The notes under the pieces: model-generated
The model's input: only the letters and a program-made list of their open reading frames with translations
What the model was told of the DNA's origin: nothing
The model's database searches: none
NCBI GenBank assembly: GCA_024036415.1
Contig: JAMWET010005000.1
Span: 113,501 to 177,500, forward strand
Length of the DNA stretch: 64,000 nt
Origin: Prochilodus magdalenae
Lineage: Eukaryota > Chordata > Actinopteri > Characiformes > Prochilodontidae
Direction: 5' to 3'
Program-made: the position numbers and the translations under genes
Shown here: in pieces, positions 21,479 to 33,656 of the stretch
Layout of the letters: each line of letters begins with the position of its first letter
How positions within the stretch are numbered: position 1 is the stretch's first letter

Positions 21479-24400
21479 GGGGGGGGGGAAGCTCTGCAAG
21501 CTTTGCCAGCTTTGGTTGTCGAGAAGCTCTGCAAGCTTTGCCAGAAGTTGGTCGTTCAAAGCAGCCGTCTTGCATATTGACAGGATGTGTGAAGCTTGCC
21601 TTGGCCAAGGTTCCGAGTGCATAGTGAAGTATCTTAAGTGGCCCTTATCTGGAAGCTAAGTCTGGCTGGCAGAATTCCCCGATTTCAGCCCAACTGATTT
21701 CTGCTTGCTGATGTCTCCCATGACCTACAGGTTCCTTGCTGGTCCTGTGTGTAGCATTTGCTCTGTACACTTCATTACAACCGTGGCCTTTCTTTGTTTC
21801 CCAGTGACTTTGGACCAGAACTGTACCTTCTCCTCACCTGAGCCTGCTCCATCCACTTTGCCAGTAGCTTTTCCTTAGAAAGCAACTCTAGTTTAACATA
21901 ATGTCTGAACAGTCCCTCAACTCAAGAATTTAAAATACCACACCTTGTACTTCCCAGGCAACTGGCATTGGTTGATTTTTCTGAGGCCATCTGCCATTAA
22001 CCTGTCGGAGGTTAGCTGAATACTGCCTCCCAAGGCTACAGATGAACTGATCCACCAGTAATGGACTGCATTCACCTCCTACACTGATCGAGATGTTGAC
22101 ATTCTTCACTTATGCATTTTTGATTGACAGGCTTTATGATTTTGCAAGGTTTATCTTCATTCGTGCTCATGTCACCAGTTCTTCCAGGTACACGAGTATT
22201 CTTCTAGTGCATGTTGCTGACTGCGACTGCTTGTTACAATGTCTGTATAACTTCTCAAAAGAGCAAGACTCGCCTGATGGAAGCTTGATCACAAACCACC
22301 TGCCTGGCTCCTTCAAGGATCTCAAAGGCAGCCACAAAGACGATAGGAGCAATGGGACTTCCATAGTTGTTGTCCACTTTTAGTGGTGGTACATCCCTAG
22401 AGAGAAGAACTGAAGTACCATCAACCAGTTCAGGAGCATGGCCTTGCTGTACACAGAGGAGAAAATATATTTGGCTAACTGAGTACCTGAACACTATCTT
22501 CCATGTTGAGGGCATTGCTAATATAGTACCACATGGTTATAGACAACAAGAAAGTACTGAAGTTGTAGCTAATTAATTTTTTTAATTACAAAAATAGCTA
22601 ACTAATAACTCATCTGCCCTTAGCAAATTTAGCAGCCTACTGCTTTATGTGATTTAACAGAGCTATGTAATTGGTTACTTAATTGTTATAACACAGAACC
22701 CACAAACACCACATCACCTCTAGCCTGACCTCCACTGATGTTTATTCCGGAATCTCTGAGATCTGCATTCGAGGCGAATCTGATTTGAGTCAGTTTACCA
22801 CAGCTGTCCACAAAATGCAGCGATCACAGGCTCCAGCACTTCCTCGTAGCCTTTCTGATGGTCTTTGACATGCTGCTGAATTTCATGGGCAGGGCAGCAG
22901 GATGTTCCGAGTGCCCATGCCGCCACAGAAGTCTGGCAAGGTGGTTTTGATGGAATGTGGCCTGAATATTTCATTACCACAGGAAGTTGCAAAAAATGTA
23001 TCAGCACACCCAAAAAGGAAGGACATCTTCTAGGATGTGAGACCTGGAAGGAGGTGAGGACAGCCCCCTGGACAGTTTCCTGGAACAGTTGGAAGTCAAG
23101 TCAAGTCAGGTAGTTATATTGTCAATACCTCGATATATACAGACGCAGAGGATTAGAGATGTTGCTCTCTGATCCAAGTTGCAGCACAAACATTTAACGA
23201 TAAATAGACTACAACTAAAACAAGAACAGGAGTGTACTGTTCAAGATGAAGACGTACAAAAACACTGCGGCTCACGGGACAAAAAACACCAGAGGAGACA
23301 GAGAAGCTGCAGCGGGTGCCCGCGCCACCATCTTGCTATGATGGACTATATGGTGTGGGAGGAACCATGAGTCTGCAGAGCTCCTCACGTCCTCTAGTGT
23401 CAGTTTAAACAGCCTCATCGAGCCCCTCTCAGCTAAGAGGAACCTTTATTTTTGGTGGTGATATTTTTCCACTGGACATGACTGTTCAGCTAAAGCCAAA
23501 CATAAAATTAAGAATGCTAAAAATAAGCATTATAGGTCTCTTTAACTGCAGCCGGAAAAACAACGGATCCTTCAGATCTAGCATCTAGCATGACACTTGT
23601 CACTATTGACTTCCCACCATGGTGGATCTTAATGGAAAAAGTTGTAAGCATCACTGGACTAGAAAAACATAGCAGGTCATGCTGGAAGCTATACTAGTAA
23701 ATGTTAGTCGTCTTCTAGCCTGTGCTAAATGGTGACGTACCAATAGATGGTCTCACCAGGTGGTGCTGGGTGTCAATAGAGTGCTTAAATCCACACTGAC
23801 AGTGTTTACGCTTCTGTTGTATCAGGTTGTATGGCTTGAAGGTTGAACTAGCTAATGTTGCTGCAGCTCAAGCCTATTCCGTGTGCGTTTGTGCCGTTAT
23901 TCCAGATGTTTGTTTATATCCAGAAAGCAAGCAAGGGATCAACTACTGGAGATAAGAAGACACAGAAGTGGTGTAATGTGTTAAAGTTCAAAGCCATGAC
24001 AGAGTAGAGCTTGTTCATGTTACTTGCTGGGATAAACCACGTCAATCTACCACGGTTGGGACTCTGATTTGTTGCTGAATACTGTTCAAGAGTTTCTCCA
24101 TCCTATGCCACCTGACATCATCTCAGTCTGGGATTCCAAAGCCTGCTGTTACCACTTTATTTGTGTAGGCCGCATATCCTCTGGAGTAAGACTTGACTTG
24201 ATAGAGCTTATACTCATCCAGATGTCCTGGGATTCAGTACCGTCTGCATTTGCCCAATGAACATCCCCAATATACCTGTCAGAGTAATAGATAATGACTA
24301 GTGACAGGTAATATTAATCAGAATCTTAGCTTGTTAGCTAAGCAAGATGCTCAGCAAACAGGCACAGGGATCATCACAAGAATAGCTTGGTGTGAACCTT

Positions 24401-27400
24401 GGTGTGTAGGTTTGACATCGTGATACATACTAATGACTAGAGTTTCACACTCAGCCACACATGTGACTTGAGCAAGGAGGGGTCTCATCACTGTACTGTA
24501 TACGGTCATCATGTTATGGGTGCTGTCCATTCTGACTGGTGCAGTGGTGTGGGCAGCATCCTTCGAGAGTGAAGCATATACCTCAGAGAACAGTTAGAAC
24601 GCAATTTGAGCGGTTGGAAGAGTTGGGAAGGGGTCACATCTTAGAGCTTTGGGAACCGCACCATCTGCAGGAACTGTGTGAGGATGTTCAAGCTGCATGG
24701 GATGGAGTTTCACAGGACATCATTAGGAACCTCTACAGCAGGGGTGCACAACTTCTTTTAACCAAGGGCCAATTTCATATTAACACCTACACCAGAGGGC
24801 CACACATTTTTACAGATGTCTCCACACAAGTTTGTAATACACTGTGTTACTATGCTACTATTGCATACATCGGGTACTTACAAGAAATGTCTTGGTCAAT
24901 GGGAGATATTGCAGCGCCGTTCTGACACAAGCTGATTAATGTCAGGCTCCAGTGAGGTGGTCGCAAGTCTGAGCACCGCCTGCAGGTTCTCATCAGTTAG
25001 TCTTGTCCGCAGGGGAGATTTATTCAGCTTCATCAAGGAAAACATCTGTTCACAGATGTAAGTGCTTCCAAACATGGAGATCCACTTCTGTGCATTAGCA
25101 AAAATATTTGGAAACTGTTCCCTGTCCAGGGATTGATAAAACTCTAGCAGAGGCATTTCCCTGTGCTTACTTCTCATTGCAGCAGAGCACTTCAGTTCAA
25201 TTATTTCAAGTTGTAATTCACCAGGTACAGTTTCAGTATCTACAGAGAATGGATCAGCAAGTAGTTGGAGTGTAGCCTGATCATTTCTGAAATGCCCAAA
25301 TCTTGCACTGAATGCCTGCTTTAAGTCTTCAAGTACACAGCTGTGTCGATTCCAGTTATAGTTCTTGTGAGAAAAGGCCTCTTGGCATGTTGGAAAATGT
25401 GTCAGGTTTCCTTTCTTTAACTGGGTTGCAAAAAGATTCAGTTTCATTTCAAATGCACAGACAGCCTCGAACATGTGACAAATCAATCTGTCTTTTCCCT
25501 GCAGTTTCAAATTAAGCTCATTTAAGTGTCCAGTTAGGTCTGTCAAAAATGCTAGATCAGCAATCCAGTCAGTGTTTTCCATGACCAAAGTGTCCTTTCC
25601 CTTCTGCTCTAGGAACAGCTTGATTTCATTTTTCAGTGCAAAAAATCTTTTCAAAACATTGCCCCGACTCAGCCATCTCATCTCTGTGTGATAGATGACA
25701 TCCCCATAGGCTGCACTTATGTCTTCCAGAAAAGACTGAAATTCTCTGTGGTTTAGTGATCTTGCACGGATGAAATTAACAGCAGATACAACAAAGTCCA
25801 TTATCTCTTTAAACTGCAAATGTTTTCCACACAATGCCTCTTGGTGAATTATGCAGTGATAGTGTTTAAGTTCTGCTGCTTGTTCTGGTCCTAAATGCCT
25901 CTTCAGATATCCTATGAAACCATTCATCTCTCCAATCATGGAGGGAGCACCATCAGTTGTTACAGCTGATAGCTTGCTCCATGATAAATTCAGGTCCTCC
26001 ACTGCTTTTTTAAATGCATTGAAAATTTCAAATCCAGGTGTTCTACCATGCAAGGGCACTAATGCTGCAAGTTCTTGATAGACTTGGCAGGTGCCAGTCA
26101 CACCACGGATGAATATTGAGAGCTGTGCTGTGTCCGTGTTGTCTGTGCTCTCGTCCAAAGCAGCAGAAAAATATGTGACGTCATTTATTCTGCTTTGTAA
26201 CTGGCAGTATGAATTATTGGACATATAAAGAAAGACTAATGTTTTTAAATGCATCTTTGGCCTCTGGGCAAAGTACATCACAAACCTCCAGCATACAGTC
26301 TTTAACAAATTCTCCGTCAATAAAGGGGCGAGCAGATTTTGCTACGAGTTTAGCAATCCTGTAGCTAGCAATGGTACATGCTTCGGACTCCTTTCGTCTC
26401 TTTTCAAACACGCCATGTTGACTCACCAGTTGTTTTTTTAGTGCTTCAATCTTTTGCTTTCTGTCCTCACCTCGGAGATCGGCGAGTTTGGGGTGTTTTG
26501 TTTCGTAGTGCCTCCGTAAATTATATTCCTTTGCCACAGCCACGCATTCCAAGCACACCAGACACGAGAAAACGTGTCGCGCGCTTCGGCGGATGGCGAT
26601 GGCTTCGGGCGGGAGAATGATTAAAGTTTTGGAAAGTAAACACCAGGTGGCAGTGTTCCGCAATGTCATCAAACTTCCCAATGAATTTAAAGTGGCAGCA
26701 TTATTTATATTAAAAATGCATCAGCACTTCCTTTCGTGGGCCGGATTGACAGTTTTACGGGGCCGTATCTGGCCCGCGGGCCGTATGTTGTGCACCCCTG
26801 CTCTACAGCTCCATACCGAGACGTCTGGCATGGTGACATGGCACCCAAGCCCATACTGAGAGATACTAGGGGTTCTGGATTACTAAACATGAATGAACAA
26901 TATAGAGAATACAGTAAGGTTCTGAATAGCAATGCTTATGGCCAACCATACTAATTTACAACAGAAAGATATTTTGGTTTCTGGTGCAGAGGTACCATTC
27001 CTACCAAGGACCTCCCCACCATCATTTACTGCCTGTGAGGCACTGCACTGGTCCCCCATGCTGGATCTTGTGTGGATGTGGATAAGCACCTCCAAATCTA
27101 AGTCCATGGTCCTGTCCTGGAAAGGGATGGCATCTGTTTACCGGTCCTTCTACATTACCACATTCACCTATGGTCATGAGCTTTGGATGATGACCACAAG
27201 AATGAGATTGTAGATTAGAGTCACAGAAAGGGGCTTTGTGGTGGGTCGCACTCCGCTTGATAGGCTCAGGAGGTCAGTCATTCAGGAGGAGCTAAAGGTA
27301 GAGCCTCTACTCCTCCACACTGAAAGGAGCCTGTTGAGGTGGTTTGGGCATCTGATTTGGATGCCCCCTGTCCACCTCCCATTAGAGGTGTACCAGGCAT

Positions 27401-29940
27401 GGCCAACTGGGGTAAATGAACCTGAGTTAATCCTTATCCGTACCACTTGTTTATAGACAGTAGCTTCCAGCACGAACTGAAACTGTGGACTAAACAAAAC
27501 AAGGAATTACAGAAATAGCTAACATCGTTATCTGTCCTTATGTCCTGCTAGCCAATTTAGCAACATCATGCTATATAAATGAGTACTGTAATGTGACAGT
27601 TGTACAACCACACACAGAACCCAGACAAACATGAGTGTCTTCCAATTAGTATTGTGGGGAACCAGTCCAGTTGCTATGATCCTCTAATTAGCATACCAGC
27701 AGCATTTTTCAGTTTGCAGGCTTTCTAGTCTACTCAGGTACAGCTTACCAGACAATGACTCCTTTGCAACAAGCAGTGTTAATGTTAGTGTCGCTGTGTT
27801 AACGAGAGTCCCTCTGTGTCCTCTAACAGCGCTCCGCACACTCAGCAGTGCAGGACACGGAGAGGATCTTCACTGAGCTGATCTGCTACTTTGAGAGGAA
27901 GCGCTCGGAGCTATCAGATCTGATCAGAGCTCAGGAGGAGGCTGCCGTGAGAGGAGCTGAAGGAGTCCTGAAGAGACTGGAGCAGGAGATCGCTGAGCTG
28001 AGGAGGAGGAACACTGAGCTGGAGCAGCTTTCACTCACTGAGGACCATCTCCACTTCCTCCAGGTAACAGCAGCGTCAGTTCCACTACCACACGCCTCCA
28101 CCTGAAGGAGGAGAGAGTGTGTGGGTGTGTTGGGTTAGGAGCGTGTGGGTGTGGGTTCCTCCAGAGTGTGGAGTCTTACTGAGGTTCTATGATCTCTCTC
28201 TGCTCTGTGTTCGTCTCTCTCTGTGTCTCTGTGTAGAGTGTCCCGTCTCTCTCGGCTCCTCCTGGATCTCCGGTCTTTCCCACCGTCACTGCCCGTCCTG
28301 GACACTGTTTTGAGGAGGTGGTGAAGTCTGTGTCTCAGCTGAGGGACAAGGTGGAGGAGGTCTGTGGGGAGGAGATCAGGAGCGCGTCCCTACATGGTAA
28401 AGGACTGGAGTATATGAACCTGCTGAAGGACGTTCTCTCAGTTCTGTAAAGAAGCTGGATCAGCTGAAGGCCGTGTTGGTGCGGTACAGGGTTGAGTTAC
28501 TGAGCACTGTAGAGGGACGGTAGCTGTGGTCCAGCAGGAGAGAGACGTTCTGTACTGTAGCAGTATGTAGGGGGTGTAGGTCTCAGAGCTCTCTCAGTGA
28601 CTCACTGTGTTTATCTGTTTCAGTGAAAGAAGTCCAGATCACGGAACCCAAAACCCGAGAGGAGTTTCTGTACTGTAAGTCTGAGACCTGTACACACCCT
28701 TTACCTGTGCATCCTGGTTTTCCTTTACTTGTATCTCTCCATCATGTGTAATTTCCTCCCTCTGAGGACACGAGGATCAGATGGAAGATGATACAAGGAC
28801 TGTGTATGTATATATATATATATGTATAGGTTTGGTTTGGGTGCGAGCTCCAGGAAAGCTCTACAGTTTAATTTGTGATTGTAGTCAGTATGTATACTAA
28901 TGCTGTAGAGTGTTAGCCTGAGCCTCACCATATGCATTTCAGTGCATACATATCCGGACACATTGTGCAAATGACAAATAAACCTGCAACTTGAAGCAAA
29001 CATGTTTATCCAGTAAAACATCCACTAACACTTATTGTCTTACAATATGAACCGATTTTTTTTACATCAGTGCAGACAGAAGGAGCTGCCACTGGTTAAT
29101 GTTCAGTTCCTGAGCTGTAGTGTTAGTGAGTGTGTTCAGTCTCTGAACTCTTACAGTGTAAAACACACAGCAGCACCCAGCAGCTGCTCAGCTCTCCCCC
29201 TCTCTCTGTAGACCCACTCCAGCTTTCCCAGAGGAGGGTTTATGGGTGTGATGTAGAGAGGGTCACTCTCTCAGACAGAGCTGATAGAAACTTGACATGC
29301 TCCAGTTACTTACTATGTTCAGTGTGTGTTTATGCTATTGTATTAAATGCTGTACATTTAAAAAAAATTTGAATTTAAATTAAATTAGATCTTATGTTTA
29401 TCTCCCTCAGATTCCTCTGACCTCACACTGGATCCCAACACAGCGAATAGTCTCCTCTGTCTGTCTGAGGGGAACAGAGTGGTGACCTACACTAACACGG
29501 TCCAGCCGTACCCTGACCATCCGGACCGGTTTGATTGTTTTCAGGTTCTGTGTAGAGAGAGCGTGAGCGGGCGCTGTTACTGGGAGGTTGAGTGGAGCGG
29601 GTTTGTTGGGGTTGATATAGCAGTGTCATATAAACACATCAGGAGAAAGAGAGGCACACAGTGTGAGTTTGGAGCGAATGATCAGTCCTGGAGTCTGGTC
29701 TGCTCTCCCACCGAATTCTCATTCAGACACAACAACAACGGGATTGTAATCCCTGCAGAGTCCAGCTCCTGTAGAGTGGGGGTGTATGTGGACTACAGGG
29801 CAGGAACTCTGTCCTTTTACAGCGTCTCGGATAGAATGACCCTCCTCCATACGGTCCACACCACATTCACTCACACCATCTACCCTGGGTTTGGAGTTTG
29901 TTTAGGATCATCAGTTAAACTGTGCGGCTCAGACCGGTAG
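19792..29940 (+). CDS. finTRIM-like E3 ligase, gene 3
   Basis: Exons are 19792-20358, 21261-21356, 27830-28063, 28237-28396, 28624-28674 and 29411-29940, predicting 545 residues. RING C13-C55 is complete. B-box 1 keeps its CDVC pair and B-box 2 keeps C-x2-H and HRGH. The coiled coil covers residues 190-299, with exon 2 reading [20 protein letters not shown] covers residues 370-545 and ends KLCGSDR. Exon 1 is two codons shorter than in genes 2, 4 and 5, in the linker after the RING ([10 protein letters not shown]). Intron 2 is 6.5 kb against about 80-2,300 bp in the paralogs because it holds a GT repeat, Tc1, hAT and LINE sequence. All splice sites keep GT-AG and phase. By family it is an innate-immune ubiquitin ligase; its ligand is unknown. 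Confidence 0.9.
21399..21489. repeat. GT microsatellite ending in a G run
   Basis: About 38 GT units run into a block of G residues, beginning about 40 bp after the exon 2 donor of gene 3. The long CVCV and THTH open frames over it come from the repeat. The tract could form unusual DNA or RNA structure near the splice donor. Confidence 0.97.
21490..24429. other. Left part of gene 3 intron 2, unassigned
   Basis: Nearly 3 kb of moderately AT-rich sequence with scattered short frames. A frame at 22515-22255 on the minus strand is open for 86 codons and looks protein-like, but I do not recognise it. A TCAAGTCAAG tail-like motif near 23093-23110 suggests a LINE or SINE 3' end. No exon of gene 3 is expected here, because exon 3 is found at 27830. 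Confidence 0.4.
24739..26800 (-). mobile_element. hAT transposon (Charlie-like), 2.06 kb, with 8-bp target duplication
   Basis: The left end begins CAGGGGTGCACAAC and the right end is its exact complement, ending GTTGTGCACCCCTG. The eight bases CTCTACAG occur on both sides (24731-24738 and 26801-26808), the target duplication length expected for hAT elements. The transposase lies on the minus strand. The element is inserted in an older Tc1 relic within intron 2 of gene 3. Perfect duplications and ends point to a rather recent insertion. Confidence 0.92.
24896..26681 (-). pseudogene. hAT transposase, one frameshift from intact
   Basis: Two overlapping minus-strand frames cover the protein. 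The first (26681-26214) carries a BED/C2H2-type zinc finger ([20 protein letters not shown], then H). The second (26320-24896, 474 codons) carries the RNase-H-like hAT core with [25 protein letters not shown] and [10 protein letters not shown] motifs. It ends with the C-terminal dimerisation region around [15 protein letters not shown]. The frames differ by one base and the shift lies at roughly 26220-26250. The core resembles the transposase-derived part of GTF2IRD2, FAM200 and ZBED proteins. A domesticated host gene is unlikely because the terminal repeats and target duplication are intact. Confidence 0.85.
26950..27440 (+). mobile_element. LINE reverse transcriptase C-terminal relic
   Basis: Plus-strand fragments read [13 protein letters not shown] near 27170-27210 and [20 protein letters not shown] near 27335-27395. 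These are the closing part of a fish non-LTR reverse transcriptase ORF (RTE/L1-like wording). Stops and gaps separate the pieces. It lies in intron 2 of gene 3. Confidence 0.65.
29212..29291 (+). other. Exon-like conserved segment in intron 5 of gene 3
   Basis: A pyrimidine tract plus TAG acceptor is followed by 80 bp open in the phase that exon 5 would demand ([20 protein letters not shown]). The same segment occurs in genes 4 (38999-39078) and 5 (46661-46740) but was not found in genes 1 and 2. No convincing donor follows. It may be an alternative terminal exon or the relic of a lost exon. Confidence 0.3.
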
Positions 29941-30969
29941 AGGAAGCTGCTGTATCTACACCTGGTTAATCTCCACCACGGCAGACTCTCAGCACAGAGG
30001 AGACGATCTGGAGGACTGACCTGAAGGGGTCACATTCTACATATTCATACTACAGTTTTTCTCCCATTGGAGTCTTGTTATTAGCAGATTAAGTGATTTA
30101 ATGGATATCGCATGGCATATGAATCAAAAGTCTATAAAATCTCATTTTTAAAGTCTGTATAACTATAATACAACTGTAATAAAAAGCCTTGTATTTTAAC
30201 ACAAATGTATTTCCTAAACTGCAGGATGCTGAATGGTCAAGACTCAAGTGCTAAAGGCCAAATGGGCGTGGCTAAGATGCAAGAACTGTGTTTTTAAACA
30301 AATTGTTTATATGCCTTATCAGTCGAAAGTTTGAGTGCACCTGTAAAACCTACTGTTGAGGTGTTTAAATTATAAGTGAGCTATATGAATGATATTTTTA
30401 AATTAGGTTATTAAAATTGCTATAAAATTAAACAAAGAGAGATTAGACTTCAAGAAAAAAGGAGTGTCCATATGGTTCTAGAGATTCTAGAGATGTTGAC
30501 ACTAATTATGAGTAATTTTTAGAATGTATTATTATTTGTTGAATACTAAAAGTATGAGGAAATGGGACTGGGGTAAAATACATCATTAATAATCATAGCA
30601 AACTTTAACATATATGTTGTTCATATTATATATATGATATTTTGTATTAAATGTTTTCCAACCTTCATGTGATCTATTATCACTTTAGTCCCCCAAGTTT
30701 TTTGTGGCTTGATCAGTTGTCTGATGTCAGCTGTGCTCTGATGTATTTTGCCGTGGAAAGCTAGTCACCTGATAATGGAGCGAGCACTTAGATGGTTGCC
30801 ACAATTTTTTTTTTTTTTTTTCTAAGCTTGACTGTGAAACATGTTCAGTACATTCAGTTCAGTTCTCTGATTTGACACAGAGATTATGTTACTGATTTAC
30901 TGAATAATCAGAGATTTACCTACTTGTCTAACAGTCAAACTGTGTCTTGGCCTGTCAACACAATCTGAG
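29941..30969. other. 3' flank of gene 3, AT-rich
   Basis: The likely 3' UTR is followed by AT-rich DNA without genes. A T run at about 30806-30825 is preceded by a CTAGTCACCTGATAATG block. That block has a counterpart at 48600 downstream of gene 5, which marks a shared 3' flank. Confidence 0.5.
30178..30183 (+). terminator. Candidate poly(A) signal of gene 3
   Basis: AATAAA lies about 240 bp after the stop codon of gene 3. Confidence 0.45.
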
Positions 30970-32320
30970 GCTGTGTTCCTGACTTAGTGAACATTTAGAA
31001 GCTGTGCTCCTGACAAACTGAACATTTAGAAGCTGTGCTCCTGACAAACTGAACATTTAGAAGCTGTGCTCCTGACAAACTGAACATTTAGAAGCTGTGT
31101 TCCTGACAAACTGAACATTTAGAAGCTGTGCTCCTGACTTACTGAACATTTAGAAGCTGTGTTCCTGACTTACTGAACATTTAGAAGCTGTGTTCCTGAC
31201 TTGCTGAACATTTAGAAGCTGTGCTCCTGACTTACTGAACATTTAGAAGCTGTGTTTAATTTAGTTAGTGAACATTTAGAAGCTGTGTTCCTGACTTACT
31301 GAACATTTAGAAGCTGTGTTCCTGACTTAATGAACATTTAGAAGCTGTGCTCCTGACAAACTGAACATTTAGAAGCTGTGCTCCTGACTTAGTGAACATT
31401 TAGAAGCTGTGCTCCTGACAAACTGAACATTTAGAAGCTGTGCTCCTGACTTAGTGAACATTTAGAAGCTGTGCTCCTGACAAACTGAACATTTAGAAGC
31501 TGTGCTCCTGACAAACTGAACATTTAGAAGCTGTGCTCCTGACAAACTGAACATTTAGAAGCTGTGCTCCTGACAAACTGAACATTTAGAAGCTGTGCTC
31601 CTGACTTGCTGAACATTTAGAAGCTGTGCTCCTGACTTACTGAACATTTAGAAGCTGTGTTTAATTTAGTTAGTGAACATTTAGAAGCTGTGTGCCTGAC
31701 TTACTGAACATTTAGAAGCTGTGTTCCTGACTTACTGAACATTTAGAAGCTGTGTTCCTGACTTACTGAACATTTAGAAGCTGTGCTCCTGACTTACTGA
31801 ACATTTAGAAGCTGTGCTCCTGACTTGCTGAACATTTAGAAGCTGTGCTCCTGACTTGCTGAACATTTAGAAGCTGTGTTCCTGACTTACTGAACATTTA
31901 GAAGCTGTGCTCCTGACTTACTGAACATTTAGGAGCTGTATTCCTGACTTAATGAACATTTAGAAGCTGTGCTCCTGACTTACTGAACATTTAGAAGCTG
32001 TGTGCCTGACTTGCTGAACATTTAGAAGCTGTGTTCCTGACTTACTGAACATTTAGAAGCTGTGTTCCTGACTTACTGAACATTTAGAAGCTGTGCTCCT
32101 GACTTACTGAACATTTAGAAGCTGTGCTCCTGACTTACTGAACATTTAGAAGCTGTGCTCCTGACTTACTGAACATTTAGAAGCTGTGCTCCTGACTTAC
32201 TGAACATTTAGAAGCTGTATTCCTGACTTAATGAACATTTAGAAGCTGTGCTCCTGACTTACTGAACATTTAGAAGCTGTATTCCTGACTTGATGAACAT
32301 TTAGAAGCTGTGTGCCTGAC
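30970..32320. repeat. 31-bp minisatellite, about 43 units
   Basis: The unit is of the type GAACATTTAGAAGCTGTGCT followed by CCTGACTTACT. Units vary mainly at CTCCTG/TTCCTG/TGCCTG and at ACAAACT/ACTTACT. A rare variant with TTAATTTAGTTAG appears twice, near 31255 and 31662, which suggests duplication of a block of about 13 units. It is non-coding and lies in the 3' flank of gene 3. Confidence 0.97.
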
Positions 32321-33495
32321 TATCTGACTACCTGACTATCACTAACACCTGGTGAAGTTCAGTAATACTGTTGGGATTGGAAGGGTCAGTAATGGCCTTG
32401 ACTTTACCAGCTTTACATGTCTGATGTATTTTCGGTTTCTGTCTTTGTGAATTGGCATTTGTCTTAATTTATCTTCAGCCCAAACTCAGCCCTCCGTTAT
32501 TGTCTGAGAGGTCCAGAGAGGCACCCCAACAAATGTTTAAACGAGCCCTGCACATAGGAAATGATGTTGGAGTAAAGGGTGCGGAGTTCCCAGCATTCCA
32601 GTTGATTAGATGGGTCCTCCCTGTGATGGGTAAGCCACTCTGCTTTGCCCCATCTCTTCCTCCTCTGGCCCGGTTCTGGTTCTCTGAACCACCATTTGAT
32701 GTTTGTGAACTTGTACTTTACCTTTTAGCCGTTACGGCCTTAAACGTGGTCCCAGTGTGCAGGTGGGTAACCTCGCACGCTTGTGAATGTGCGATGTGGG
32801 GAAGGGGCTTGTGTTACTGTCGCTGTTATGGTGTACTGTGGTGGGTTTTAATGAGACCCTGGCCCTCACCTTCACTGGCTCAGTGCTTTAGTGCCACATG
32901 TGTCCGATCCCACAGTCCCGTCCGGAAGACGTTCAGGCTTCTCTCCCGTTTGACCCATCCTGAAAGAGCACCTGCCAGATTGCCCTGTCCAGTAATGGTA
33001 AAGACAGAAGCCATAATGTTTGTTGTGGGCGGGGCTAAGCTGCTGTAGGTTCAAAAGGTTATTATATGGTAATGTGTTCATGGTTGTGACATCACAACGA
33101 TGAGAAATTCAAAATGGGCTAACATCAAAAGTTCCATCCACGTGAACTGGAGAGTGAAGCTAATAGTATTCAGATATATAATTCTGTTAATAAATAACAA
33201 AATATATATTTAGAAAACATTTCTGTACGTGTTAGCAGACGAAGGTCACCTGGATAAATCCGTGACTGATCCTGAATGTTACTCACTTCTGAGACGTACA
33301 TTTCGGAGCAGATAATAACTGAGATATATCACGCGCCCCCGTATCAGCTCTCATTATTAATGTTGATTATTATTAACGCAGTACCGTGTTGAGGTGGGCT
33401 GATAAACGAACATCTCTACATCTTTTACATGGTTTGATGCGACTCAGACTAAATGAGCTCAGCTGAGTCTCTCTGGATCAAACTAATGACCCCTA
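32321..33495. other. Intergenic DNA upstream of gene 4
   Basis: One plus-strand frame of 198 codons (32452-33048) is present but has no recognisable domain and no counterpart upstream of the paralogs, so it is not called a gene. From about 33340 onward the sequence is nearly identical to 42045 onward upstream of gene 5. Confidence 0.45.
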
Positions 33496-33509
33496 CTGCC
33501 ATCTAGTGG
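33496..33509 (-). promoter_or_regulatory. CTCF-like core motif upstream of gene 4
   Basis: The minus strand reads CCACTAGATGGCAG, identical to the sites before genes 3 and 5. It lies about 530 bp before the ATG. Confidence 0.4.
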
Positions 33510-33656
33510 CCATCTGTAGTAACACTCTCCTCACAGGAGACACATCTCATCAGAAGGCTGTAATGGCCCAGCAGTGATCTGGACACCCTCAGTCCCCCAA
33601 CAAGGAGGAACACGACCTGGTGCTGCACACCTGTACCACACATACCTACATACATC

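Larger units (their letters stand above)
24430..26860 (+). mobile_element. Tc1-like relic split by a hAT insertion
   Basis: The left part (24430-24738) and right part (26801-26860) align with consecutive segments of the Tc1-family copy in gene 2, including the piece that encodes [12 protein letters not shown] and the RNLYS motif. The join would fall inside the RNLYS-encoding bases. The right part continues with the CCATACCGAGACGTCTGG segment. The relic is degenerate and lacks recognisable ends. Confidence 0.8.

Noticed and set aside
24896..26681. Domesticated host gene of the GTF2IRD2/ZBED type
   Set aside because: Intact terminal repeats, an exact 8-bp target duplication and a frameshift indicate a transposon copy rather than a host gene.
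30970..32320. CRISPR-like regular repeats
   Set aside because: Units are directly contiguous with no unique spacers, and the genome is vertebrate. It is a minisatellite. The same applies to 40210-41945, 47609-48529 and 60936-61690.
32452..33048. 198-codon plus-strand frame between genes 3 and 4
   Set aside because: No recognisable domain, no paralog upstream of the other genes and no splice or promoter context. Composition is ordinary for a chance frame.
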